A DNA stretch of 64,000 bases, taken from assembly GCF_020171845.1 (NCBI RefSeq), contig NZ_JAIVAM010000008.1, positions 248,001 to 312,000 of the forward strand. The letters run 5' to 3'. The DNA comes from Cytobacillus kochii. Its GTDB lineage: Bacteria > Bacillota > Bacilli > Bacillales > Cytobacillaceae. The position numbers and the translations under genes were made by a program. How positions within the stretch are numbered: position 1 is the first letter of the stretch; each line of letters starts with the position of its first letter. The notes under the pieces were generated by a model, which was given only the letters and a program-made list of their open reading frames with translations, did not search any database and had not been told where the DNA came from. Shown one piece after another: positions 34,171 to 43,367 of this stretch.

Positions 34171-35666
34171 TGAAGCAATCATCAATAATAGAAATGAAGA
34201 ATATTCATAAATCCTTCTATTCGGTGGAAGTACTCAAAGGCGTTGATTTTGACTTGAGAGCTGGCGAGATCCATGCGCTTATGGGTGAGAATGGGGCAGG
34301 GAAATCGACCTTAATTAAAATCCTTACAGGCATCCATGAAAGCAATCAAGGTGAGATTTATTATAAAGGAAATAAGGCCGTATTTTCTTCACCGAAAGAT
34401 GCAGAAAAAAATGGCATTGCTGTCATTCATCAAGAGTTAAATATTATTCCTTATTTAACAGTGGCTGAAAATATGTTCCTAGGTAAAGAATTAAGTACTT
34501 TCGGTTTATTAAAGACGAGAGAGATGAATGTAAAAGCAGAAAAGTATTTAAAGCGCTTAGGCATTGAAATGGATGTAAAACAGCCTGCTGGAGAACTTTC
34601 CGTTGGACAACAACAAATGATTGAAATTGCAAGATCAATCGCTGCCAATTCTGAAGTTCTTATCATGGATGAACCAACAGCTGCTTTAACAGATAGAGAG
34701 ATTGATACATTATTTACCGTTATCGATCAATTGCGAAAAGAGAATGTGGCAATCATTTATATCTCTCATCGCATGGAAGAGATTTTTAAAATGTGTGACC
34801 GTATTACGGTTTTACGAGATGGTCAATCAATAGGAACGAAATATACCACAGACACCTCATTCGATGAAATCGTGAAAATGATGGTTGGTAGAGAAATTGG
34901 TGAGCGTTACCCAACTCGGACGGCCACAATTGGTGATGTTTTTTTCAAAGTCGAGAACTTAAGTATGAAAGATCATTTTTCTAATATATCATTTGATGTT
35001 AGAAAAGGTGAGATACTTGGCGTCGCCGGATTAATGGGAGCTGGTAGAACGGAGATTATGGAAGCGATTTTTGGGTCAAGAAAGAAATCGTCTGGGAAAA
35101 TATTTTTGAATGGTCAAGAACTACACATTCGTGCACCAAAGCAAGCCATTGCTGCCGGTATCGGTTTTATTACAGAAGACCGTAAAGATGAAGGTCTTAT
35201 ACTTGGATTAAGTGTAAGGGAGAATTTAGCCGTTCCTAATTTAAAAGCGCTTTCGCAAAGTGCCATTATGTCTACTAAAAAGGAAAAAGCTTTCTCCAAA
35301 GAAATGATAGACAAGTTAAAAATTAAAACAGCTGGTCCTGAACAAGAAGTTAAGAATTTAAGTGGTGGGAACCAACAAAAAGTGGTCTTTGGAAAATGGC
35401 TCGGAATCGATCCAACACTGTTAATTTTGGACGAACCTACACGTGGTGTGGATGTAGGAGCAAAAAAAGAGATATATACGATCATGAATGAAGAAACAAT
35501 GAAGGGCCATTCCATTATTATGGTCTCATCTGAGTTACCAGAGATACTAGGCATGTCTGATCGTATTATGGTGATTCATGAAGGGAAAGTAGCCGCCATT
35601 CTGGAAAAAACAGATGCGACTCAAGAAAAAATTATGGAAGCAGCAACAGGAGGGAACAAAGCATGA
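34170..35666 (+). CDS. rbsA: Ribose ABC transporter ATP-binding protein
   Basis: The 498-residue double-ATPase subunit of the ribose importer. The first domain has Walker [10 protein letters not shown] (about 41-49), [13 protein letters not shown] and Walker [12 protein letters not shown]. The second has the degenerate GLMGAGRTE, the signature LSGGNQQKV and [15 protein letters not shown], as usual for sugar transporters of this type. ATG overlaps the rbsD stop by one base and the end overlaps rbsC by four. Confidence 0.96.
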   Translation: MKQSSIIEMKNIHKSFYSVEVLKGVDFDLRAGEIHALMGENGAGKSTLIKILTGIHESNQGEIYYKGNKAVFSSPKDAEKNGIAVIHQELNIIPYLTVAENMFLGKELSTFGLLKTREMNVKAEKYLKRLGIEMDVKQPAGELSVGQQQMIEIARSIAANSEVLIMDEPTAALTDREIDTLFTVIDQLRKENVAIIYISHRMEEIFKMCDRITVLRDGQSIGTKYTTDTSFDEIVKMMVGREIGERYPTRTATIGDVFFKVENLSMKDHFSNISFDVRKGEILGVAGLMGAGRTEIMEAIFGSRKKSSGKIFLNGQELHIRAPKQAIAAGIGFITEDRKDEGLILGLSVRENLAVPNLKALSQSAIMSTKKEKAFSKEMIDKLKIKTAGPEQEVKNLSGGNQQKVVFGKWLGIDPTLLILDEPTRGVDVGAKKEIYTIMNEETMKGHSIIMVSSELPEILGMSDRIMVIHEGKVAAILEKTDATQEKIMEAATGGNKA

Positions 35667-36607
35667 ACAAAATTAGTAAAGGCATCGGCTCCATACAAAA
35701 GCTAGGACCGGTTTTAGGCTTACTGCTCATCATTATTATTTTATCGGTTATGAGTCCAAGCTTTACAACAGCTGACAATATACTGAACGTATTAAGACAA
35801 GTTTCAATCAATGCTTTAATTGCGTTTGGAATGACATTTGTTATCTTGACAGGGGGAATCGACTTATCTGTCGGTTCGATTTTAGCGTTATCTTCCGCAC
35901 TTACTGCAGGTATGTTAGCTAGTGGTATGGATCCGGTAATTGCGGTTCTTCTCGGTTTATTAGCAGGTGCTTTAATGGGACTTGTCAACGGCGTAATTAT
36001 TGCAAAAGGTAAAGTCGCTCCTTTTATTGCAACATTAGCGACAATGACAATTTTCAGAGGGTTGACACTTGTTTATACAGAAGGTCGACCAATAACTGGT
36101 CTATCTGATGCTTTTAGCTTTCAAATGATTGGTAAAGGTTATTTTCTCGGCGTACCATTTCCTGTTGTTACGATGCTGTTAGCTTATTTATTTTTATACT
36201 TCTTGCTCAAGAAAACAACTTTTGGTCGCGGTGTTTATGCGATTGGTGGGAATGAAGAAGCCGCTAAGCTCTCTGGTTTAAAAGTGGATCGCTTGAAAAT
36301 GGGTGTTTATGCAATTTCAGGATTATTTGCTGCTGTTGCAGGAATTACGTTAACTTCTCGTCTTGACTCTGCACAGCCAACTGCTGGTACAAGCTACGAA
36401 TTAGATGCCATTGCGGCAGTTGTACTTGGTGGGACAAGTCTTTCAGGCGGACGCGGATGGATCTTTGGTACATTAATTGGTGCTTTGATTATTGGTGTAC
36501 TTAATAATGGTTTGAACTTATTAAATGTATCATCTTTCTACCAACAAGTGGTGAAGGGCGGCGTCATTCTATTAGCTGTACTAATTGATAGAAAGAAAGC
36601 TGCTTAA
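35663..36607 (+). CDS. rbsC: Ribose ABC transporter permease
   Basis: The membrane channel of the ribose importer. 314 residues with about eight to ten membrane segments. Typical motifs include [22 protein letters not shown] (about 50-71) and the coupling region [15 protein letters not shown]. It starts with ATGA overlapping rbsA and is followed by rbsB after 39 bases. Confidence 0.96.
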   Translation: MNKISKGIGSIQKLGPVLGLLLIIIILSVMSPSFTTADNILNVLRQVSINALIAFGMTFVILTGGIDLSVGSILALSSALTAGMLASGMDPVIAVLLGLLAGALMGLVNGVIIAKGKVAPFIATLATMTIFRGLTLVYTEGRPITGLSDAFSFQMIGKGYFLGVPFPVVTMLLAYLFLYFLLKKTTFGRGVYAIGGNEEAAKLSGLKVDRLKMGVYAISGLFAAVAGITLTSRLDSAQPTAGTSYELDAIAAVVLGGTSLSGGRGWIFGTLIGALIIGVLNNGLNLLNVSSFYQQVVKGGVILLAVLIDRKKAA

Positions 36608-36646
36608 CATATATGATTTGCAAACCTATGAAGGAGGAATACTCAA

Positions 36647-37579
36647 ATGAAAAAAATATGGAAGCTTCTTACTTTGGTTTTAGTAGTCGCTTTATTAGGT
36701 GCATGTTCATTAAATAATGGGGCTGATGATAATGAAGCAACTGATAATGATGAAAAAGCATCAGGAGAAAAAACAATTGGTTTATCGATTTCTACATTAA
36801 ATAATCCTTTCTTTGTTACACTACGTGATAGTGCAGAGGCGAAGGCAAAAGAGCTTGGTTATGCGATTAAAACAGTAGATGCACAAGACGACCCAGCAAC
36901 ACAAGTAAGTGATATTGAGGATTTAATTCAACAAGGTGTTGACTTATTAATTATTAATCCAGCTGATTCAGCAGCGGTTGCTTCTGCCATTACATCAGCT
37001 AATAATGCAGATATCCCGGTTATTACTGTTGATAGAAGTGCAGAAGGTGGCGAAGTTGTCGCTCACGTAGCTTCTGATAATGCAGAAGGCGGTAAAATGG
37101 CAGGAGAATTCATCATCGAAAAACTTGGTGATGAAGGAAAAGTGGTAGAACTTGAAGGAATCCCTGGTTCATCGGCAGCACGTGAAAGAGGTGCAGGTTT
37201 TAACGAAGCAATTGAAGCATCTGACAATGTGGAAGTAGCAACAAAACAATCTGCGAATTTTGATCGTGCAGAAGGCTTAACAGTAATGGAAAACATCATC
37301 CAAAGCAATAAAGATGTCCAAGCTGTATTTGCTCATAATGATGAAATGGCACTTGGTGCTTATCAAGCACTAACGGCTGCTGGTCTAAAAGATGTCATTG
37401 TTGTCGGGTTCGACGCAACAGATGATGCCATCGCTGCAGTTGAAGGTGGCGATATGGCAGCAACAGTCGCTCAAAAACCAGACAGAATGGGCGAGCAAGC
37501 TGTAGAAACAGCCAAAAAAGTACTCGATGGTGAAACGGTGGAAGAATTTATTCCTGTTGAGTTAGAGTTAATTAAATAA
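36647..37579 (+). CDS. rbsB: Ribose-binding lipoprotein
   Basis: The substrate-binding part of the importer, anchored outside the membrane by a lipid. 310 residues: lipobox LLGAC (Cys20), an acidic Asn/Asp linker, then the two-lobed sugar-binding fold with STLNNPFFVTLRDSAEAKA, NPADSAAVASAI and FAHNDEMALGAYQAL. ATG follows AAGGAGGA. It closes the operon, which is in the same order as in B. subtilis (rbsRKDACB); a hairpin terminator follows. Confidence 0.96.
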   Translation: MKKIWKLLTLVLVVALLGACSLNNGADDNEATDNDEKASGEKTIGLSISTLNNPFFVTLRDSAEAKAKELGYAIKTVDAQDDPATQVSDIEDLIQQGVDLLIINPADSAAVASAITSANNADIPVITVDRSAEGGEVVAHVASDNAEGGKMAGEFIIEKLGDEGKVVELEGIPGSSAARERGAGFNEAIEASDNVEVATKQSANFDRAEGLTVMENIIQSNKDVQAVFAHNDEMALGAYQALTAAGLKDVIVVGFDATDDAIAAVEGGDMAATVAQKPDRMGEQAVETAKKVLDGETVEEFIPVELELIK

Positions 37580-37595
37580 GGGAAATGATTGAATG

Positions 37596-37643
37596 AAGCA
37601 CGTGTCGATTCTGCTTAAAGGTGGAATGAGCACGTGCTTTTTT
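37596..37643 (+). terminator. Terminator of the ribose operon
   Basis: AAGCACGTG (37596-37604) pairs with CACGTGCTT (37631-37639), followed by a T-run. Confidence 0.88.
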
Positions 37644-37665
37644 ATTTTCTAAGTGAACGCAGGTT

Positions 37666-38283
37666 ATGGAAAGAAGTGTGAAAGAAATATATAAGCGGTT
37701 AGTAAGAAATGAGTGTATAATTATGGTAATCATTATATTTTGTGAAGAAGCGAGTGGTAGAATGATCCCTGCAAATACTTTCGGTGTTGATATGACGAAC
37801 GCCGCAACGCCTTATTTTCAAGTAGTGAAAGACAATCGAATTCGGTTCGGTTTAGAGACATTCAGGCAACATCCAGGTTTAGCGAAAAGCTTATTTCATC
37901 ATCTATTTCCTATAGAGGAAAAGTTAGATATGACGTTTATTTCTGGTTATCAAGATATTGATAGCACAAGGGTAAGGAGAGAAAAGTTAAACTTACGGCG
38001 GTTTTTTAAAATAAATAATTGGTCTAATGAAGTAGTTTGGCAAGAAGAAATGAGCAGTTATTTTGTCTTTTCAACAGTAAAGAACGTGAAATCATCTGCG
38101 TTTTTTCGCTATACCCTTAAAATGATTGATGGTCACACGTCACTCTATATTTGTTTTGTGCATCGCGATTGTTTATTTTATATTAGTTCTGATGTACTGG
38201 ATATTGTTGCAAATGCGCATACGATAAGGAGATTAAAAGATCTATTCCCTGAAATGTATGATACTTTCTACGAAGATGAGTGA
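37666..38283 (+). CDS. Hypothetical protein, about 205 residues
   Basis: I do not recognise this protein. The frame is long and open, with a soluble mixed alpha/beta composition; RVRREKLNLRRFFKINNW is a basic patch and EMSSYFVFSTV follows. The first 30 residues look unlike the rest and the ATG at 37666 has no strong ribosome binding site, so the true start may be the ATG near 37762 (MIPANTFGVDM). No neighbour suggests a role. Confidence 0.6.
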   Translation: MERSVKEIYKRLVRNECIIMVIIIFCEEASGRMIPANTFGVDMTNAATPYFQVVKDNRIRFGLETFRQHPGLAKSLFHHLFPIEEKLDMTFISGYQDIDSTRVRREKLNLRRFFKINNWSNEVVWQEEMSSYFVFSTVKNVKSSAFFRYTLKMIDGHTSLYICFVHRDCLFYISSDVLDIVANAHTIRRLKDLFPEMYDTFYEDE

Positions 38284-38387
38284 TCTTCTGTAAGACGGAT
38301 TAGCAAATAGTGTTACCGTCATTAAGAAATTACTGAAAAAACGGTTATATGTAATTCGATGTCCAACAATTAAAGGATAGGAGAAAA

Positions 38388-38588
38388 ATGATGAATATAA
38401 ACAGGAAAGATTTACTTAATGCTGCATGGATTATTGGAATTTGCTTTATACTGGGATCGTGTACTATTGCTGGTGCGATTGAGAGTCTACTAGATAATAG
38501 TTTAGGGAATGATGGTCATTATGAACAACAAAGATTCAATGACAATTTTGAAAGGTATATTGAGATACTTGAAAACAAAGGAGAATAA
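38388..38588 (+). CDS. Small membrane protein or lipoprotein
   Basis: A 66-residue protein with one hydrophobic stretch (AAWIIGICFILGSCTIAGAI) followed by a short polar, acidic tail. ILGSC could be a lipobox; otherwise it is a single-pass membrane protein. GGATAGGAG precedes two tandem ATG codons at 38388 and 38391. Function unknown. Confidence 0.6.
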   Translation: MMNINRKDLLNAAWIIGICFILGSCTIAGAIESLLDNSLGNDGHYEQQRFNDNFERYIEILENKGE

Positions 38589-38677
38589 AAGGTCATAAAG
38601 AAGATGTTTGACTGAAATATCGCCGGTAGATTGTGTGCTTTCCACAGGTAAAAGAAAAAAGTAAAAGGGGTGATAAG

Positions 38678-39142
38678 ATGTCTAGCGATCTAAATAGAAT
38701 AAATACTTTGTTTGCCGAAAAAGCAGAATACTGGGATTTAGATGATTTACAGATTGATTATATAAATGAAACCATAACATTAAAATTACTTAGTTGTCAT
38801 AAACAACAGATTAAGAGAACTTACATCTTCATAAAGGAAGTGATGTCGTTCTTTGTTTATCAAGAGGCTAATGTAGGAACAATACGCTTAAATGACCGTA
38901 ATTTTACTGATGCGAATTTATTAACCGAAATTAGTTATCACAAGAATGGTTTTGGTCATATAAAAATTGAAAGCTTAGAATCAGATTTGAAAGAAATCGA
39001 GAAATTACATGCTAAAACTAATTTTTATTTTCAAGTAAATAATAAGGACTCTTTTTTTATTGAAGCCAATAGTGTGCAAATCAATGATGAACGGTTTGTA
39101 AACCTTCTTGCAGATAGTAGAACACTGAAATATTGTGAATGA
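38678..39142 (+). CDS. Hypothetical soluble protein, 154 residues
   Basis: A beta-rich protein with no signal peptide, starting MSSDLNRINTLFAEKAEYWD. I do not recognise it with confidence; size and composition are similar to immunity-type or YxiG-like small Bacillus proteins. ATG at 38678 follows AAAGGGGTGA; the longer in-frame start at 38633 has no such site. It is the last intact host gene before the prophage. Confidence 0.6.
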   Translation: MSSDLNRINTLFAEKAEYWDLDDLQIDYINETITLKLLSCHKQQIKRTYIFIKEVMSFFVYQEANVGTIRLNDRNFTDANLLTEISYHKNGFGHIKIESLESDLKEIEKLHAKTNFYFQVNNKDSFFIEANSVQINDERFVNLLADSRTLKYCE

Positions 39143-40044
39143 AGCAAACTTTATGGAGTGTGATGAATTTACAATAGAAAGAATTGGAGCTATTTTCAGA
39201 TAAAAATACTGTCAGCAATATTAATAGCGCTATTAGCTTTATGCATAATGTTAATATTGTTAAAACGGTAAGATGAAAAAGCGTTTCTTTCGTTCTAGTT
39301 TTATTTCCTCATCAAATTCCTTATTTTCGTATGTCCATTTAATTTGTAAAGAGTAATTCGCATCCAACGGGGCGCCTTCGATACTGACAAATTCAATAAC
39401 ATCTCCCTGAGGAAAATCACTTAGCTTATCGAATAAAGTGACCGCTTCCTTTCAGGTTTAATCCCTCCTAACCAAATGGCCTCTCCTTTCCACATCCCTT
39501 TTAGGGTTAGGAAAATGATAAGGTCTATATTCCGCTATCTAAGTTCCATTCAAAGCTCTTTCCTTTTGTTACAACTGGTTGCTTATAAGAATAAATCACC
39601 CAAGACACTAAGAATTAAAGGAAAGATGAAAATAATAATTAATTTTCTATTTAGATGGACCTCCTTTTATAGTTGGATTTTGTGATTGTTTGTTATCTGT
39701 ATGTCTTGATGAATAGTTATTTACAAAAGGGTACTTTCTATTATGTGTAATTTAATGGAATAATGTATTTAACTGTATATTATATTAATCATAGTTGAAT
39801 AGACATCTATAAGGAGTAAAGAAAAAAATTAAGGTAGGGTTTTGAAAATATAATATTAGATATTTAACTAATATCCTTTTTCTGTCTCGTATGTTAGGGA
39901 GATGGTTTATTTTAGTTTTCTTTATGTATAATCTCCTATTTAACATTCTTTCTATTGATTAATTACTTATTTACATTTATCCTATATTTAGATACTTTAA
40001 TAAGAGCAGGAGAATCTTTATTTATTTAAAAGTAATAGATACTG
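39143..40044. other. Gene-poor host flank of the prophage
   Basis: Apart from the frameshifted remnant I see only AT-rich sequence with no convincing gene. A short hydrophobic frame near 39200-39270 (ILSAILIALLALCIMLILLKR) lacks a start codon. Confidence 0.4.
39263..39495 (-). pseudogene. Frameshifted coding remnant
   Basis: On the minus strand MWKGEAIWLGGIKPE (from 39495) can be joined by one frameshift to KEAVTLFDKLSDFPQGDVIEF and onward (IEGAPLDANYSLQIKW, then ERKKRFFHLTVL). The composition is protein-like in both parts, and the frame change plus early stop suggests a broken gene. I cannot name the family. Its 3' end is unclear. Confidence 0.35.
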
Positions 40045-40073
40045 TTTGTTCTTTATAGTATCAACAATTTAAT
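40045..40073 (+). promoter_or_regulatory. Predicted promoter of the interrupted FMN riboswitch
   Basis: TTTGTT, 17-base spacer, TTTAAT. A transcript from here would begin about at the first riboswitch bases (40080). Confidence 0.4.
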
Positions 40074-40078
40074 AGAAT

Positions 40079-40100
40079 ATCCTTCGGGGCAGGGTGAAAT
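40079..40100 (+). promoter_or_regulatory. 5' end of an FMN (RFN) riboswitch, truncated by prophage insertion
   Basis: The bases ATCCTTCGGGGCAGGGTG followed by AAAT match the conserved beginning of the FMN riboswitch, which continues in intact copies with a CCC-ACCGGCGGT segment. Here the match stops after GAAAT and unrelated AT-rich sequence follows. The remainder should lie at the far end of the prophage, ahead of a riboflavin synthesis or uptake gene. Confidence 0.75.
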
Positions 40101-40115
40101 ATTAATTAAATTTAT

Positions 40116-40157
40116 CCTTCATAAACGTTGATATATCAATATTTATGAAGGTTTTTT
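40116..40157 (+). terminator. Terminator just inside the prophage left end
   Basis: CCTTCATAAA pairs with TTTATGAAGG, with TTGATATATCAA inside the loop, followed by TTTTTTAT. It would stop transcripts entering from the host riboswitch promoter. Confidence 0.8.
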
Positions 40158-40166
40158 ATATGTTTT

Positions 40167-40214
40167 GGTAGGGTTTTTGGTAGGAAACTATGAATAAATA
40201 TGAGAAATGGTAGG
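40167..40214 (+). repeat. Short direct repeats near the integrase end
   Basis: GGTAGG occurs at 40167, 40179 and 40209, twice as TTTTGGTAGG. Such repeats beside an integrase gene are typical of arm-type integrase binding sites. Confidence 0.4.
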
Positions 40215-40226
40215 ATACTAGTGGAT

Positions 40227-41333
40227 TCATTTTAACAATTGATCCAATGCTTTTGCTGCTTCTGCTTGCATATTTGGCTGCATATGGCTATATGTGTCAA
40301 GAGTAATTTTTATAGATGCATGTCCTAATTGTTCTTGTACAACTTTAGGGTGAACCCCAGCACTAAACAGCAATGAAGCGCAAGTGTGTCTAAGGTCGTG
40401 AAAACGAATTGGTCTAGCATCTGTCTTTTCAAGAATTCTTTGCCAATTTCTCGTGAAGTTTCCAGTATTGATTGGTCGCCCATCTTTATGACATACAACC
40501 AAGTCGAAATCTTCATAGTCTGAGCAAGCTAGTTTTTCTTTTAAAATCATAGCTCTATGTTTCTTGAGTTCTATTATTAGTGAATCAGAAATAGAAACAG
40601 TTCTGTAGCCCGAAGCTGTTTTAACTTCACCTTTAAATCCTTCTATATGCTTTAATGTTTGACTAACACGAATTGTTTTCGAATCGAAATCAATATTCTT
40701 CCACGTTAATCCTATAATTTCGCCTCTACGCATACCTGTATATATTGCTAAAACATACATAATCCTAAAACGATTATCGACTCTATTTAAGAAGAATTTA
40801 ACTTCTTCTTTAGTCCAATAATCCATTTTTTTCTTGCTCACCTTTGGTTTTGCTCCGTCATCAAGGATGTTAAATGGGTTTTTACCAATATACTCCTTCT
40901 TTTCAGCAGACTTGAAACATGTTTGCACTAGATTATATATCTTTCGTACAGTTCCTTCTGCTAATCCTTTTTTATAAAGCGCACTAATTAAACCTTCGAT
41001 GTGTTCTGCTTTAACCTTCTGTAAAGGTATGTGACCTATTTCTGGTATGATATGATTTCTCAAATGGCCATCATTGGTGTGCCTAGTTCCTTCTGAGATA
41101 TTTTGTTTGTTTTTTAACCATGTAGTGATAAATTCACCAAATAATAATTGATTCGGTTCAACATATCTCCCATTTTGCCATTCTAGTCTCGCCTGACTTT
41201 CAGCATCTCTTGCTACTTTTTTCCCTTTAAAACCTCTTTTCTTGATTGTTTTTCTCTTTCCATTAGAATCTTTTACTTCAAATGCATAATAGTAGTAAGT
41301 TTCTCCTTTTTTCTGATATTCATAAATAGGCAT
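40227..41333 (-). CDS. Prophage tyrosine integrase
   Basis: The site-specific recombinase that integrates the phage. 368 residues: N-terminal arm-type DNA-binding region (1-65, with YYYYAFEVKDSNGKRKTI), core-binding domain (about 68-155) and catalytic domain with Arg202 (TGMRRGEI), His312-x-x-Arg315 (HDLRHT), His338 (LGHASIKITLDTY) and Tyr348. It resembles integrases of Firmicute temperate phages and ICEs. ATG follows AAAGGAG on the minus strand. It lies about 125 bases from the cut riboswitch, so the attachment core is next to its 3' end. Confidence 0.95.
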   Translation of the reverse strand: MPIYEYQKKGETYYYYAFEVKDSNGKRKTIKKRGFKGKKVARDAESQARLEWQNGRYVEPNQLLFGEFITTWLKNKQNISEGTRHTNDGHLRNHIIPEIGHIPLQKVKAEHIEGLISALYKKGLAEGTVRKIYNLVQTCFKSAEKKEYIGKNPFNILDDGAKPKVSKKKMDYWTKEEVKFFLNRVDNRFRIMYVLAIYTGMRRGEIIGLTWKNIDFDSKTIRVSQTLKHIEGFKGEVKTASGYRTVSISDSLIIELKKHRAMILKEKLACSDYEDFDLVVCHKDGRPINTGNFTRNWQRILEKTDARPIRFHDLRHTCASLLFSAGVHPKVVQEQLGHASIKITLDTYSHMQPNMQAEAAKALDQLLK

Positions 41334-41363
41334 AGAGTTTTCTCCTTTTATTTAATTTTAGAC

Positions 41364-41993
41364 TCACCGATCAGGAATCTCACCCCACCATCCATTTTCT
41401 TTACGAGACTTTTTAATTTCTTCTCCAATTATTCTTATTATTTTCTTCTTGCTTTCTTCATTAAGTTCCGTTAGGTCTTTTGAAAATAAATTAGTAAAGA
41501 ACAAATAATTCTCGTGTTCGGTACTCATTGATAATATAAGTTTATTTAAATTACTTGTAACTAGTTGAAATTTATCAATGTTAATATTTGCAAATAGCAT
41601 TAACTCATTTTTTATTTCTTCTGCTTGCTTGTCAATAGACTTTTCAACTGATTCTAACCATTCTATTTGTCTTTCGGTTTGTTCATGCTGATAAGAAGGA
41701 TCATTCATCAATTTTTCAGTAATATAAGATTCCTCAGCTAACTCTTCTTCTGTTAGTTTGTTAGGCGAGAAAATTTTATATTGTAGCAATATATCTTCAA
41801 TATTTGCTTCATCGATGCCAATTGCTTTTAAAAGTTTATATGCTGTTACATAGTCTGGATTTTTATTTCTTCCGTTTTCAATTTGACTTACATATGCGTC
41901 TCCTTTGTTTACCTTTCTTGCTAAATTTTTTGAACTTATCCCTGATTTTTTTCGGGAGATTTTTAAGAAATCTGCAAAGCTGTTGACTTTCAA
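41364..41993 (-). CDS. XRE-family phage repressor
   Basis: A 209-residue protein with an N-terminal helix-turn-helix (FADFLKISRKKSGISSKNLARKVNKGDAYVSQIENGRN, about 4-39) and a helical C-terminal part of about 130 residues that I do not recognise; there is no LexA-like peptidase domain. It is probably the lysogeny repressor. I chose the TTG at 41993 because AAGGAG lies 9 bases upstream; the frame opens earlier but overlaps that site. It is divergent from the excisionase-like gene, with repeated operators between. Confidence 0.85.
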   Translation of the reverse strand: MKVNSFADFLKISRKKSGISSKNLARKVNKGDAYVSQIENGRNKNPDYVTAYKLLKAIGIDEANIEDILLQYKIFSPNKLTEEELAEESYITEKLMNDPSYQHEQTERQIEWLESVEKSIDKQAEEIKNELMLFANINIDKFQLVTSNLNKLILSMSTEHENYLFFTNLFSKDLTELNEESKKKIIRIIGEEIKKSRKENGWWGEIPDR

Positions 41994-42047
41994 AACTAAC
42001 ATCTCCTTCCTCAAGGTATTATATCATTAGTATTATGAAAAAATCAA

Positions 42048-42188
42048 AGTATCATAAAATAGTATCATGATATTAGGCGGATTAACTGTTTATATAGATA
42101 TGTATACAAAGGTTTTGAAGTTGGTGGAAATAAATGTTATACACGTATTTAAAAAAAATATTGCTTTTTCATGATACTCTATGATACC
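42048..42188. promoter_or_regulatory. Candidate repressor operators
   Basis: The motif ATGATAC (or its complement GTATCAT) occurs at 42049-42055, 42062-42068 (inside the palindrome TATCATGATA, 42063-42072), 42171-42177 and 42181-42187 between the divergent repressor and early genes. The last two are 10 bases apart, on one face of the helix. Confidence 0.6.
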
Positions 42189-42215
42189 CTATAGTTAGTT
42201 GAGGGAGGTGAAGGA

Positions 42216-42386
42216 ATGAAAAAAGAAATAATGGATGTAGCTGATCTTCAGATGGAATTAAATATTGGAAAAAGACAAGCTTATGAACTTGCTAACAGTG
42301 GGCAATTTCATGTTGTGAGAGTTGGTCAGCGCATTAAAATTTCTCGTAGAGTTTTTGAAGCTTGGCTGAACGGAGAGCATAATTAA
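42216..42386 (+). CDS. Excisionase-like small HTH protein
   Basis: A 56-residue protein, MKKEIMDVADLQMELNIGKR then QAYELANSGQFHVVRVGQRI and KISRRVFEAWLNGEHN. This is the helix-turn-helix_17/excisionase type with a winged MerR-like fold, common next to phage repressors where it acts as Xis or a Cro-like regulator. ATG at 42216 follows GGGAGGTGAAGGA. It is the first gene of the early transcript, just after the operators. Confidence 0.85.
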   Translation: MKKEIMDVADLQMELNIGKRQAYELANSGQFHVVRVGQRIKISRRVFEAWLNGEHN

Positions 42387-42464
42387 AATTAATCACATAT
42401 TACATAATAGTAGTTTTCTAATTTTTAAGTTTTACATAACACATAAAAATTTGGAGGTAATAAA

Positions 42465-42728
42465 ATGATCACCACTAAAATTAAACCAAAGGATAGCTAT
42501 ACAGACTCCTTGCTAAATTTGCAAAGAGCAATGGTGTTAACAGAGTTTGTTTTAAGCGATCATGGCTTATATGATCGTTACCTCCAATATTTAAAACATC
42601 TTAGTAACGACCCAAAATGGGCTGAGTTTTCCCTAATAATTAGGGAAGAAATTAACACATATGACATCACAGATAGTGAAGTATACCAAGCATCTAATGA
42701 AGTATTTAAAGTACCAGTTTTTAATTAA
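42465..42728 (+). CDS. Hypothetical phage protein, 87 residues
   Basis: A small soluble acidic protein of unknown family. ATG follows TGGAGGTAA. It is part of the early operon between the excisionase-like gene and the next small gene. No motif is recognised. Confidence 0.7.
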   Translation: MITTKIKPKDSYTDSLLNLQRAMVLTEFVLSDHGLYDRYLQYLKHLSNDPKWAEFSLIIREEINTYDITDSEVYQASNEVFKVPVFN

Positions 42729-42754
42729 GTATAAATTAATAAGGAGATGTTGAA

Positions 42755-43084
42755 ATGAGTTTAGCAATTGACCTTGCAACATTTAAAGCACAAAAATCTG
42801 AAGTATTACCAAGTAACATACGCAATTTAATAGAAGAAACAGTTGATTTAAATAAGGGGATGGTGATCTTATCAATTAAAAATCTGAAGCATTACGCACC
42901 ATCATTTATCATTGATACAATTACCCTCCAACTTGTGAATGAGATGTATAAAGATAAATCTCATGAAGACCTCCAAGAGGCCATTAAATCAGTGCTATTT
43001 AAAATTAAAGAAGGCATCCAACATGGATTATTTGATGATGAGGATATCTGGGAAGCCATTAAAAGGAGTGATTACCAACAGTAA
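42755..43084 (+). CDS. Hypothetical phage protein, 109 residues
   Basis: A soluble, mostly helical protein of unknown family that ends in a charged tail. ATG follows AAGGAGATG. It lies 26 bases after the preceding early gene and shares its transcript. Confidence 0.7.
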   Translation: MSLAIDLATFKAQKSEVLPSNIRNLIEETVDLNKGMVILSIKNLKHYAPSFIIDTITLQLVNEMYKDKSHEDLQEAIKSVLFKIKEGIQHGLFDDEDIWEAIKRSDYQQ

Positions 43085-43142
43085 TTTAATAGATACATAA
43101 ATAAGTAGTCCGTAGCTCAGTCACAGTGGTTGATTGATACTA

Positions 43143-43280
43143 ATTCAGACTTATTGTCTGAGTTAAGCAACTAAAATTATGTGATGTAACTAATGGTTAT
43201 AGCACATTAATAACTTTCTAAATTTATAAGACTGAATATTCAAATAAAATCAGCTTATAACTCAATTATAGGCTGATTTT
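43143..43280 (+). other. Hairpins in the early intergenic region
   Basis: CAGAC-TTATT-GTCTG (about 43147-43161) and AAAATCAGC/GCTGATTTT (43246-43280, a weak terminator) lie between early genes. The start of this region (GTCCGTAGCTCAG) looks like a tRNA D-arm, but no T-arm follows. Confidence 0.4.
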
Positions 43281-43367
43281 GGATAATTCAGAGAGGGTGG
43301 AACGATAATTTTAAAAAGAGAAATACAAGAGTTTTTAAAATACGATACAAGAGAAGAAAATGTCTTT

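Noticed and set aside
39476-39685. 69-residue plus-strand frame in the host flank
   Set aside because: No ribosome binding site, no recognisable composition, and it overlaps the minus-strand remnant.
43113-43165. tRNA-like start (GTCCGTAGCTCAG) in the phage early region
   Set aside because: No T-arm or CCA end follows, and the middle hairpin has a 5-base loop, so a tRNA is not supported.
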